A stretch of 7,912 nucleotides of DNA from an uncultured bacterium (GCA_903867275.1 CAIPQY010000498.1:1-7912); one strand, 5' to 3'. Counted from the stretch's first letter, positions 1 to 6,888 are shown. Notes: a model not told the origin generated them from the letters alone. A program made the numbers and translations.

Positions 1-13
1 CCGCGATCCTGAA

Positions 14-97
14 TGCCCAGAAGAGGACTTGAACCTCCAAGGGATTGCTCCCACCAGCACCTCAAGCTGGCGCGTCTGCCGATTCCGCCACCTGGGC
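14..97 (-). tRNA. tRNA-Leu (anticodon GAG)
   Basis: The minus strand folds into a complete class II (long variable arm) tRNA of 84 nt. The acceptor strands GCCCAGG (97-91) and TCTGGGC (21-15) pair over 7 bp with one G-U, and the discriminator base is A at 14. The anticodon stem CCAGC/GCTGG encloses the 7-nt loop TTGAGGT, giving anticodon GAG, which reads CUC and CUU leucine codons. A long variable arm (GGGA-GCAA-TCCC) and a T-arm with TTCAAGT in the loop complete the leucine-type fold. The 3' CCA is not encoded (ATTC follows), so it must be added after transcription. The gene lies just past the terminator of the protease gene on the same strand, so it probably has its own promoter. Confidence 0.97.
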
Positions 98-100
98 AAT

Positions 101-114
101 CCGGCGTGTGCCGG
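101..114 (-). other. small hairpin in the tRNA-Leu 5' leader
   Basis: CCGGC-GTGT-GCCGG forms a 5-bp GC stem with a 4-nt loop, ending 3 nt before the mature tRNA 5' end. If transcription starts upstream, it would sit in the pre-tRNA leader removed by RNase P. It has no T-run and is not a terminator. A role is not shown; in GC-rich DNA a stem this short can arise by chance. Confidence 0.3.
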
Positions 115-121
115 GGCGGAA

Positions 122-151
122 AGTGTAGCGAAGTGGCCGCCTGCCCGCCAA
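122..151 (-). promoter_or_regulatory. possible sigma70-like promoter of tRNA-Leu
   Basis: On the minus strand TTGGCG (151-146) and TACACT (127-122) are separated by 18 nt. Each matches 4 of 6 positions of the TTGACA/TATAAT consensus. Transcription would start near 115, about 18 nt before the mature tRNA. The -35 overlaps the T-rich tail of the preceding terminator. The match is modest and the sigma factor preferences of this organism are unknown, so this is a tentative call. Confidence 0.3.
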
Positions 152-183
152 ACGAAAGCGGGCGGCCCGTGAAGGCCGCCCGC
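150..183 (-). terminator. intrinsic terminator of the left protease gene
   Basis: On the minus strand a perfect 10-bp GC stem (GCGGGCGGCC with GGCCGCCCGC, 183-174 and 167-158) encloses a 6-nt loop and is followed by TTTCGTTT (157-150). It begins 31 nt after the protease stop codon, the right place and orientation for Rho-independent termination. An alternative 6-bp pairing, GCCCGC (143-148) with GCGGGC (158-163), would compete with the main stem but uses sequence beyond the T-tract. Confidence 0.82.
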
Positions 184-214
184 TGGGGGTTTCAGGCATG
201 TCGATCCGGTTGGA

Positions 215-3031
215 TCAGAACAGCAGCAGCAGGAACGCGATGTCGCCGGCGGAGACGTCGCCGTCGCCGTCCAGATCCGCCGGGCAGGGCGTGCCGGGGC
301 ACGGACCGAAGTCGAGCAGCAGGATCGCGATGTCGCTCGCGCCCACCACGCCGTCACCGTCCAGGTCACCTTCCACCGCCACCGTGCAGGTGATGGTGTT
401 CACGGCGAAGTTGTCGATGCCGCACACCAGCGCGTTGTCGGTGCCGACGTCCTGCGCCTTGAAGCGCACGCGCATGTTGCTGGTCAGCGTCACGAAGTCG
501 GCGATGTTGTACGTGCGCGTGGTCCAGGTGCCGCTCGTGTTCACGGAGCCCAGCTGCACCCAGGAGGTGCCGCCGTTGTTCGAGATTTCGGCCACGAGCG
601 GATCGTCGGTGGTGGTTCCCGGCGACACCAGATAGAAGGTCTGGTAGGACACCTCGGCAGCCTGTGCGCTCGACAGGTCGAACGCGGGGCTGGTGAGGTA
701 GGTCGGGCCGCCGTCGAGATCGTTGCAGAACGTGCCCGTGCCGGATGGCGCGCCCGTGATGAAGCACTTGCTGGTGGTGCTGGGTGCATTGCAGCCGCGA
801 CCACTCGGCACCGCCCACGTCCATCCACCCGAGCCCGAGGCCGGCGAGCCGGACACCACGAATCCACCGTCGGTCGAGGTGAAATCCGCGCCCACGAGCA
901 CCGCATTGCCGCCCGGCGTGATCGACACCGTGCTCAGCAGGCTGGCGGGTGCCGCAGCTGGGCTGGTCACCGACGAACCGGTCGTGGTCTTCGCCTCCAC
1001 GTAGAACTGCAGCGTGGCGTTGCAGCCGGCCGCCGGGAAGGTGGCCTTGTAGGTGTTGCCACCCGTGCTGGTCAGCGCGTAGCCCGTGAACGAGCCACTG
1101 GTGCCTTCGCGGCACCACAGCTTCTGCGTACCGGCCTGCACCGTGCCTGTGACGGGCGTGATGGTCACATCGAACTGGTCGCCGCCAGCCGGGTTCACCG
1201 TGCTGGGAATCGTTCCGGTCGTGATGGTGAGCAGGTTCAGCGCCGGCGCCGCCAGGCTGTGGTTGCCGAAGCCCTGCGCGATGCGCGAATAGTTGGGCGA
1301 GCCGTCGCCGATGTTGTTGTTGCCACCGTTGCTCACCGCGTCGTCAAGCGTGAGGAAGTCGACGGTGATGTCGGTCCAGATGTCGCTCTGGCCCGCGTGC
1401 AGCGGAACCGAGTTCACCGACAGCTTGGACATGCGGAACAGGTAATCGGTCGGGTACGCGGCCTTGAACAACTGCGCCGTGTCCCACACGCAACCAGACA
1501 GCATCTGGCCCCAGCTGTGGATCTCGGTGCCGCAGCTGCAGGTGGTCTGGGTGCCGGTGCAGGAATTCGCCGCGTTGCGGATGCCCGTGCTGCAGCTCTG
1601 GAAGCCGTAGCCCAGCTGCGACTCGCCGGACATCAGCACGCCCATCACGTCGCCGAAGCCTTCGCCGTACTGGTTCTGGCCGCTGCCACCGCTGGTCACG
1701 ATGTGGTGTCCGTACTCGTGCCACACCACCGAGCTGTAGCCCGTGTTGGCGCAGCCGCCGCCCGACGGGTAGAAGTTGATCGAGCTGCCGTTGTAGAACG
1801 CGTTGCAGTTGCCGGTGACGCCGTTGTTGATCGTCATGCCAAGCTGCGACGCGATGGTGGGGTAGCTCGGAGCCACCGCAAGCACCAGATCGCGCACGCC
1901 GTTGGCGGCGATGTAGCTGTCCACTTCGGACAGGTAGTACTGGTTGCTGGCGGTGTTGTACAGGAACGTTCCGGTTGCGCCGTCAGCCACGCTCTGCGAG
2001 GCGACCGTCAGCAGGGCGGTCTTGTTGTCGACCACCGTGAAGTACTTGCCGCCCATTGTCGGTGCGATCGTCTGCGCGGCCGTGCCGCTGTAGGGGTAGA
2101 CAATCTTGCCGGTCGAGTCGGCGTAGTAGGTGGTGCCGCCGATGGTGGCCTTGGCGTAGGGCATGGCCACGGTGGTGGCGGCAGTGCACGCAGCTGCCTT
2201 GGTGCCAGGCGTCGAGATCGCGTTGATCTGCGCCGTGGCGGTGCCCTGATAGACCATGCTCTCCTGGAACAGCACGGCGCCCGAGTCCGCGTCGACCACG
2301 AACTGCACCTTCTGATAGGTGGCTGGGTCGCCCGTGTCCGAGGTCGCCACGAATTCGACGCCCAGCTTGGGCTCGACGGTCTGCGCATCAACGCCCGCCC
2401 ACACCACATAGCGCGGCGAGGTGATTTCAGGCGCATTCTCGAACTGTCCGATGGCGTCGCTGCCGTAGGCGGTCACTTCCAGATTGGCCGTGCTCAGGTC
2501 ACGATTGGCCATGCTCGCAGGGAAGCCGCCCAGGTTCTTCAGCGTTCCACCCGCCAGCACCATGGGGAAGTTGTTCTCGTTGCCGACCAGGCCCCACACG
2601 TAGCTGCGGAACACCGGCACGCCACGCACCTGCTGGCTCCAGTACACGGCCGTGAAATCGGCGCCATCTTCCAGCGAGCCACCGAGCGGAAGGATGTGTG
2701 CGCCGTCCTGGAACGGGCCCACCGGCATCAGCTGCGTGAAGGGAACGCCCCACAGCTCGCTCCACTTCTTCATGAAGGCCGTCACGCTCTCGTCAGGCGT
2801 GTTGCCCCACGAGAACTGGCGACCCCACACGCGACGCAGGTGCGATCCATTCTCCAGCAGTGCACCGCCCGGGAAGGCCTGTTCGAAGCGCTCACGGATC
2901 GAAAGTGGGTCAACGCCACCGTTGTTGGTTGTTGCGGCACCAAGGCCGCCTTGGTTGGCTGACACGCCGGCGAAGGCGGTTGCAGCCAGAGCGAGCGATC
3001 CGATCAGGAGGGTTCGGGCGACGTTGCGCAT
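215..3031 (-). CDS. secreted gluzincin metalloprotease with C-terminal dockerin-like repeats (copy 1)
   Basis: This 938-aa protein is a secreted zinc endopeptidase zymogen resembling fungalysin (M36)/thermolysin (M4) enzymes. In order: a signal peptide (residues 1-25, cleavage after AFA or VSA); a prosegment with an FTP-like stretch (about 127-164, core GVPVFRSYVWGLV) and a PepSY-like stretch (about 207-258, ending VDADSGAVLFQES); and a catalytic region with HEYGH at 438-442 (His438 and His442 ligands, Glu439 base) and GEGFGD, whose Glu457 is the probable third zinc ligand. TEIHSWG (502-508) matches the conserved fungalysin segment after the active site. An Ig/FN3-like beta region (about 602-691) and a MAM/jelly-roll-like region (about 711-881) follow. 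The end is a dockerin type I-like pair with Ca loops at 889-900 and 919-930. Cysteines are many and mostly shared with copy 2, suggesting disulfides. The ATG at 3031 is chosen because it opens the signal peptide, aligns with copy 2 and has AAGGA 10 nt upstream; a TTG at 3148 would add 39 residues and bury the signal. The exact family is uncertain. Confidence 0.9.
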   Translation of the reverse strand: MRNVARTLLIGSLALAATAFAGVSANQGGLGAATTNNGGVDPLSIRERFEQAFPGGALLENGSHLRRVWGRQFSWGNTPDESVTAFMKKWSELWGVPFTQLMPVGPFQDGAHILPLGGSLEDGADFTAVYWSQQVRGVPVFRSYVWGLVGNENNFPMVLAGGTLKNLGGFPASMANRDLSTANLEVTAYGSDAIGQFENAPEITSPRYVVWAGVDAQTVEPKLGVEFVATSDTGDPATYQKVQFVVDADSGAVLFQESMVYQGTATAQINAISTPGTKAAACTAATTVAMPYAKATIGGTTYYADSTGKIVYPYSGTAAQTIAPTMGGKYFTVVDNKTALLTVASQSVADGATGTFLYNTASNQYYLSEVDSYIAANGVRDLVLAVAPSYPTIASQLGMTINNGVTGNCNAFYNGSSINFYPSGGGCANTGYSSVVWHEYGHHIVTSGGSGQNQYGEGFGDVMGVLMSGESQLGYGFQSCSTGIRNAANSCTGTQTTCSCGTEIHSWGQMLSGCVWDTAQLFKAAYPTDYLFRMSKLSVNSVPLHAGQSDIWTDITVDFLTLDDAVSNGGNNNIGDGSPNYSRIAQGFGNHSLAAPALNLLTITTGTIPSTVNPAGGDQFDVTITPVTGTVQAGTQKLWCREGTSGSFTGYALTSTGGNTYKATFPAAGCNATLQFYVEAKTTTGSSVTSPAAAPASLLSTVSITPGGNAVLVGADFTSTDGGFVVSGSPASGSGGWTWAVPSGRGCNAPSTTSKCFITGAPSGTGTFCNDLDGGPTYLTSPAFDLSSAQAAEVSYQTFYLVSPGTTTDDPLVAEISNNGGTSWVQLGSVNTSGTWTTRTYNIADFVTLTSNMRVRFKAQDVGTDNALVCGIDNFAVNTITCTVAVEGDLDGDGVVGASDIAILLLDFGPCPGTPCPADLDGDGDVSAGDIAFLLLLF

Positions 3032-3289
3032 CTTTCTGGATTCCTTGGGAGAGAAGTTGGTGCTGACTGGGAGCCGCCACATTGCTGTGTCGTGGTGAAG
3101 CGGGACCCGTTTGCCGTCACAATGTGCCCCGGATGCGGTCTTGAACAAGTGATGGTGTGAAATGTTTCACAAATTACGGAACACTCTTTGGGCCTGTGGC
3201 GATTCGGTGAGCCCTATAAGTGGATTGACGGTTTGTCCTTGATGGATGGAAAGTATTGAAAGGACATGAAATGCTTGGAAAGTTGCACA
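3032..3289 (-). other. intergenic region between the two protease genes
   Basis: These 258 nt are visibly more AT-rich than the flanking genes. They hold the 3' end of copy 2 transcription and the leader and promoter of copy 1. The half nearest copy 1 carries a CRP-type palindrome. The half nearest copy 2 is pyrimidine-rich on the minus strand and contains an 8-nt direct repeat, TGGAAAGT on the plus strand at 3247-3254 and 3276-3283. No hairpin with a T-run follows the copy 2 stop codon, so read-through from copy 2 into copy 1 is possible. A convincing -35/-10 pair for copy 1 was not found; TTGTTC (3148-3143) with CATTGT (3124-3119) is too weak to call. Confidence 0.5.
3156..3171 (-). promoter_or_regulatory. 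CRP/FNR-family-like operator palindrome
   Basis: TGTGAAA-TG-TTTCACA is a perfect inverted repeat with 7-bp arms. It fits the TGTGA-N6-TCACA consensus of cAMP receptor protein sites exactly. Its centre lies about 132 nt upstream of the copy 1 start codon. No equivalent is visible upstream of copy 2. The match to the enterobacterial consensus is seen directly; that a CRP/FNR-family regulator of this organism binds here is inference. Such regulators commonly tie secreted hydrolases to nutrient state, which would fit the gene. Confidence 0.5.
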
Positions 3290-6121
3290 TTATGAGTAGC
3301 TGAGCAGAAGCACCGCGACATCGCCGCTGTCCACGCAGCCACTTTGATCCAGGTCAGCGATGCTGCCGTCGCAGATGCCGAATTCCAGCAGCATCACGGA
3401 CAGGTCGCCGCCACCCACGATCCGGTCACCGTCCAGGTCGCCGAACGGAGCGGCGGTGCACACCACAGCTTCGATGGCGAAGTTGTCAACGGCGGCCTTC
3501 ACCTGGCTGTCGCCAGCGCCCAGGTCCTCGGCACGCACCTTGATGCGCATGGAGGCGGATGGCGTGACGATGTTCTCCAGGCGGTAGGAACGGTTCGTCC
3601 AGTTGTGGCTCTGGTAGATCGCGTCGACCGTGAGCCAACTCGTTCCGCCGTCGCTGCTCACCAGGATCGTCAGCGGATCCTCGCTCGGATTGGCGCCGGT
3701 GTTGTTGCTCAGGAAGGTGGTGATCCCCAGCATCAGGGTCTCGGCGCCCTTCGCATCGAACACGGGCGACAGCAATTCCGTGTAGCCGCCATCCATGTCG
3801 TTGCAGCCGCTCGTGAGGGTGCCGGTCACGTAGCTCTTGTACGAGCCACCCAATGTGTTGGGGCCGTTGCAGGTGTTGCTGGTGGATGGTGCGATGCGCA
3901 TCCAACCGCCCTTGGAGGGGCCCAGATTGCCGGCGGTGGTGAAGTTGGTGCTGGTTCCGTCGAAGTCATCCACCAGCACCATCGCGGAGGAGATCTGGCT
4001 GATGGCGGACAGCAGTTCGGTGGGCGCGTTGGCCGGGCTCGTGATGGGCGTGCCGCCGGTGCTGCTCGCCTGGAAGTAGTACTGCACCGTGCTCTTGCAG
4101 GTCGTCGCGGGGAAGGTGGCGCGGTAACTGGTTCCGCCCAGGCTGGTCAGTGGGATGGCTGTGAAGGCGCCACTGGAGCCCTCGCGGAAGAACATCTTCT
4201 GCGAGTTCGCCAGGATCTGGCTGGACACCGGGCGGATGGTCAGGTCGAAGGTCTGGCCGCCCGATGGGTCGATCGAGGTGGGCAGTGCGTTCGGGAACTC
4301 GATCAGCAGCAGGGCGATCGAAGGCGACGTGAGGCCGTGCTTGTTGAAGGCCTGAGAGATGGCGTTGTAGTTGGGCGTGCCGTCGGCGATCACGCCGTTG
4401 CCGCCGTTGCTCACCGCGTCATCCAGCGTGAGATAGTCGGCCGTGATGTCCGGGCCGATGTCGCTCTGGCCCGCGTGCAGCGGCACCGCGTTGATGGCCA
4501 AATTGGCCAGCTTGCTGCGGTAGGTGGTTGGATAGGTGACCGCGAAGCTGTTGCGAAGATCCCACACGCAGCCGGAGATCACCTGGCCCCAGGCGTGGAT
4601 CTCGGTGCCGCAGGTGCTGCCCGAGGCGCTGCCCACGCAGCCGTTGGAGGCATTGCGGATGCCGCTGGTGCAGTTGCCCGAGAAGAAGCCCACGCCGAGC
4701 AGGGGCTCGTCACTCATCAACACCGCGATCACGTCGCCCATGCCCTCGCCGTACTGGGCCTGGCCACTGCCGCCCGAGTTCACCACATGGTGACCGAATT
4801 CATGGTGCACCACGCTGCTGAAGCCGGTGTTGTTGCAGCCGCCGTTCGCGGCGAAGAAGTTGATGCTGGCACCGTCGTAATAGGCGTTGCACGAGTCGGC
4901 GATGTTGGTGTAGATGGGCCAGGAGGTCTGCTTCGAAATGGTCGGGTAGTTGGCGTTGGCCGACAGGATCAGGTCGCGCACGAAGTTGGACTGGTAGTAG
5001 CAGTTCACCTGCGACGTCTGCAGTTCGACCGGCGTGTTGTTGAAGGTGAAGTTGCCCACGCCGCCATCGGCCACGCTCTGGCTGGACACGGATGCCAGCG
5101 CGTTGCCGCCAGCGTCGATCACGCGGAAATAGCGGCCGGCCAGCGTGGGGGCCACGGTGGTGGCGCCGGTGCCGCTGTAGGTGGCCGCATACGCGCCGTT
5201 CACGTCGGCGTAGTTCACGGTGCCGCCCACGGTCACGCCCGCGTAGGGCATGCCTCGGGTCACTTCGGCGGTGCAGGCGTCGGCCTTGGCTCCGTCGGTC
5301 ACCTTCACGTTCACGTTGCCGCTCACGGCGCCGTGCAGGATCAGGCTTTCCTGATGCAGGATGGTGCCGTCGGCCGCATCCACCACGTACAGCATCTTGC
5401 GGTGATTCTGCGGATCCCACGCGCCACCGCCGGTGGCGGTGAACTCCACGGCCAGTCGCGGCGACTGCGCATCGGTGTCCACGCCGGCCCACACCACGTA
5501 GCGCGGGGAGGTCATGGTGGGGGGCGCGCCGAACTGCGCCATGGCCTCGCGCGCGTACATCGCAGGATCCAGCGCCGCCGGATTCAGGTCACGACCGATC
5601 AGTGTGGCCGGGAATTCGTCACCGAGCGCCTTCAGCGTGCCGCCGGCCAGCACCATGGGGAAGTCGGCGTCGTTGCTGACCAGACCCCACACGAGGCTGC
5701 GGAACACGGGCACGCCGCTCACCTGATGCCGCCAGTAGACCGCCGTGTAGGAAGCGTTCTCGCCGGTTTCGTCGTACATCAAGCCAAGCTGGTGCGCACC
5801 GTCCTCGAAGGGTCCCACCGGCTCGAGCTGCTCGAAGGGCACGCTCCACAGGGTGCTCCACTGACGCAGAAAGTTCTCCGCACTGTCGTGCGGCGACGCG
5901 CCCGAGGAGAACTGGCGACCGAACACGCGGCGCAGCTGCCCGCCGACATCGATCAGCGAGCCACCGGGGAAGGTCTGCTGGAACCGTTCGCGCGCGTTGC
6001 CGAGGCCCGGCTGCACGCCAGCCATGGCGGCCTGCAGAATCGGCGAGCTGGGTGCGATCGCGAGCGCCGAGGCGGTGAGCGAGAGGGCGGCGATCATCAC
6101 GGAGCGGGCAACGTGGCGCAT
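3290..6121 (-). CDS. secreted gluzincin metalloprotease with C-terminal dockerin-like repeats (copy 2)
   Basis: This 943-aa paralogue of the left protease aligns over its full length. It has a signal peptide (1-23, cleavage after ALA or AIA); an FTP-like stretch with GVPVFRSLVWGLV; a PepSY-like stretch ending VVDAADGTILHQES; HEFGH at 440-444 with probable third ligand Glu459 in GEGMGD; TEIHAWG with His509; the shared segment PLHAGQSDI; two beta-sandwich regions; and a C-terminal dockerin-like pair. Loop 1 (895-906, DLDGDRIVGGGD) keeps the acidic ligands. Loop 2 (923-934, DLDQSGCVDSGD) is degenerate, with Ser for Asp at position 5 and a Cys at position 7. Either of two in-frame ATGs could start translation: 6127 (AGGA 4 nt upstream) or 6121 (AGGA 10 nt upstream). 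6121 is chosen because GGAATCCA and ATGCGC then align exactly with copy 1. The substrate is unknown; extracellular protein degradation is inferred. Confidence 0.9.
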   Translation of the reverse strand: MRHVARSVMIAALSLTASALAIAPSSPILQAAMAGVQPGLGNARERFQQTFPGGSLIDVGGQLRRVFGRQFSSGASPHDSAENFLRQWSTLWSVPFEQLEPVGPFEDGAHQLGLMYDETGENASYTAVYWRHQVSGVPVFRSLVWGLVSNDADFPMVLAGGTLKALGDEFPATLIGRDLNPAALDPAMYAREAMAQFGAPPTMTSPRYVVWAGVDTDAQSPRLAVEFTATGGGAWDPQNHRKMLYVVDAADGTILHQESLILHGAVSGNVNVKVTDGAKADACTAEVTRGMPYAGVTVGGTVNYADVNGAYAATYSGTGATTVAPTLAGRYFRVIDAGGNALASVSSQSVADGGVGNFTFNNTPVELQTSQVNCYYQSNFVRDLILSANANYPTISKQTSWPIYTNIADSCNAYYDGASINFFAANGGCNNTGFSSVVHHEFGHHVVNSGGSGQAQYGEGMGDVIAVLMSDEPLLGVGFFSGNCTSGIRNASNGCVGSASGSTCGTEIHAWGQVISGCVWDLRNSFAVTYPTTYRSKLANLAINAVPLHAGQSDIGPDITADYLTLDDAVSNGGNGVIADGTPNYNAISQAFNKHGLTSPSIALLLIEFPNALPTSIDPSGGQTFDLTIRPVSSQILANSQKMFFREGSSGAFTAIPLTSLGGTSYRATFPATTCKSTVQYYFQASSTGGTPITSPANAPTELLSAISQISSAMVLVDDFDGTSTNFTTAGNLGPSKGGWMRIAPSTSNTCNGPNTLGGSYKSYVTGTLTSGCNDMDGGYTELLSPVFDAKGAETLMLGITTFLSNNTGANPSEDPLTILVSSDGGTSWLTVDAIYQSHNWTNRSYRLENIVTPSASMRIKVRAEDLGAGDSQVKAAVDNFAIEAVVCTAAPFGDLDGDRIVGGGDLSVMLLEFGICDGSIADLDQSGCVDSGDVAVLLLSYS

Positions 6122-6169
6122 GTTCATGGATTCCTGTTCTGCGGAAAGTGACGCGAGACAACAACCTCC

Positions 6170-6187
6170 GGCCACGCGATCGTGGCC
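6170..6187 (-). other. leader hairpin upstream of protease copy 2
   Basis: GGCCACG-CGAT-CGTGGCC is a perfect 7-bp stem with a 4-nt loop. It lies 42 nt upstream of the first ATG (6127) of copy 2, downstream of the candidate promoter, so it would form in the mRNA leader. No T-run follows on either strand, so it is not an intrinsic terminator. It could be an mRNA-stabilising 5' stem or a protein-binding inverted repeat; copy 1 has no matching element. Confidence 0.35.
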
Positions 6188-6203
6188 AGGTACAGCACTC
6201 CCA

Positions 6204-6232
6204 ATTGTGCCCCTGAGGCCCTGCTTGGACAA
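6204..6232 (-). promoter_or_regulatory. candidate sigma70-like promoter of protease copy 2
   Basis: On the minus strand TTGTCC (6232-6227) and CACAAT (6209-6204) are separated by exactly 17 nt. Each matches 4 of 6 consensus positions. Transcription would start near 6197 and give a leader of about 70-76 nt containing the GC hairpin. The spacing is ideal but the hexamers are only moderate, so this remains a candidate. Confidence 0.3.
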
Positions 6233-6414
6233 CCAAAGGCACCAATAATGGAGCACATTTTCAGATTTCGCCGGCACGGGACGAACAGTCGCCACTTTGG
6301 AGCGGGCCGGCGCAAGCCGCGGCCTGAAAGGGGACGCAGCCACCAAACGGCTATCTTGCGGTTTCGGCTGACGGGCACCCGCCCGTGCCGTGCCTCGACG
6401 GCCGATCCACGACC

Positions 6415-6885
6415 ATGTCCAAACAAGCCCGCGAGCCCGAGATCGAGAACCGCAAGGCGCGCCACGATTTCGAGATCGGCGAGACCTTCGAGTGCGGCAT
6501 GGTGCTGCGTGGCAGCGAGGTGAAGAGCATCCGCGCCGGTCAGGCCAGCATCGCGGAGGGATTCGTGATGGCGCGCGCGAACCCGCCCACGCTGGAACTG
6601 CACGGTGCCCACATCGCCGAGTACCCGCCTGCCGGACGCGATCGGCAGCATGTTCCCACGCGCGTGCGACGCATGCTGGCCCACGTGAGCGAGATCCGGA
6701 AGCTGGCGCTGGCCATGCAGGCCAAGGGCTGCACGCTGGTGCCGCTCAAGATCTACTTCAAGAACGGCGTGGCCAAGCTGCTGGTGGGCGTGGCCACGGG
6801 TCGCAAGAAGGGCGACAAGCGCGCCGCCATCAAGGAGCGCGAGACCAAGCGCGACATCGAGCGCGAGATGGGTCGCCGACGCTGA
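6415..6885 (+). CDS. smpB: SmpB, SsrA (tmRNA)-binding protein
   Basis: This 156-aa protein, close to the usual 150-165 aa, binds the tRNA-like domain of tmRNA and carries it to stalled ribosomes in trans-translation. It is cytoplasmic. The family pattern is clear: NRKARHDFEI (12-21), the core GSEVKSIRAGQASI (33-46), PTRVRRMLAH (81-90), IYFKNGVAKLLVGVATGRKK (113-132) and the basic tail KRAAIKERETKRDIER (135-150). The family's tail enters the empty mRNA channel and reaches the decoding centre. The ATG at 6415 is chosen because family members begin about 10 residues before the NRKARH motif; a GTG at 6385 would add 10 unrelated residues. No clear Shine-Dalgarno is visible. The tmRNA gene itself is not in the window. 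It converges with the SDR gene, with 3 nt between stop codons. Confidence 0.97.
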   Translation: MSKQAREPEIENRKARHDFEIGETFECGMVLRGSEVKSIRAGQASIAEGFVMARANPPTLELHGAHIAEYPPAGRDRQHVPTRVRRMLAHVSEIRKLALAMQAKGCTLVPLKIYFKNGVAKLLVGVATGRKKGDKRAAIKERETKRDIEREMGRRR

Positions 6886-6888
6886 CGG

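Larger units (their letters stand above)
6128..6414. other. divergent promoter region between protease copy 2 and smpB
   Basis: These 287 nt separate two genes read outward, so promoters for both should lie here. I see a candidate minus-strand promoter and a leader hairpin for the protease. On the smpB side, ACGGGC-ACCC-GCCCGT (6371-6386) forms a 6-bp hairpin ending 28 nt before the smpB ATG. CGGCACGGG (6272-6280) can also pair with CCCGTGCCG (6382-6390). TATCTT at 6352-6357 could be a -10 for smpB but lacks a matching -35. No open reading frame here looks genuine. Confidence 0.45.

Noticed and set aside
13..393. 126-codon plus-strand frame across the tRNA, terminator and protease 3' end
   Set aside because: It crosses a tRNA gene and a terminator and is Arg/Pro-rich noise.
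1259..2962. 567-codon open frame on the plus strand antisense to protease copy 1
   Set aside because: Same low-complexity Ala/Val/His/Arg composition, opposite a gene with clear family motifs; a codon-bias shadow.
3247..3283. 8-nt direct repeat TGGAAAGT as a possible regulator site or repeat element
   Set aside because: Two copies of 8 nt in an AT-rich purine-biased stretch are too short to separate from chance; noted only in the intergenic description.
3172..3289. Possible terminator of protease copy 2
   Set aside because: Only weak pairings such as GGGC with GCCC across a long loop are present, with no following T-run.
3344..6151. 935-codon open frame on the plus strand antisense to protease copy 2
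   Set aside because: It lies wholly over the well-supported protease gene. Its translation is rich in Val, Ala, His, Arg and Gly without signal, domain or motif, as expected when the sense gene avoids TTA, CTA and TCA codons in GC-rich DNA.
6124..6684. 186-codon minus-strand frame across the smpB start and intergenic region
   Set aside because: It overlaps smpB in antisense and has no family features or ribosome binding site.
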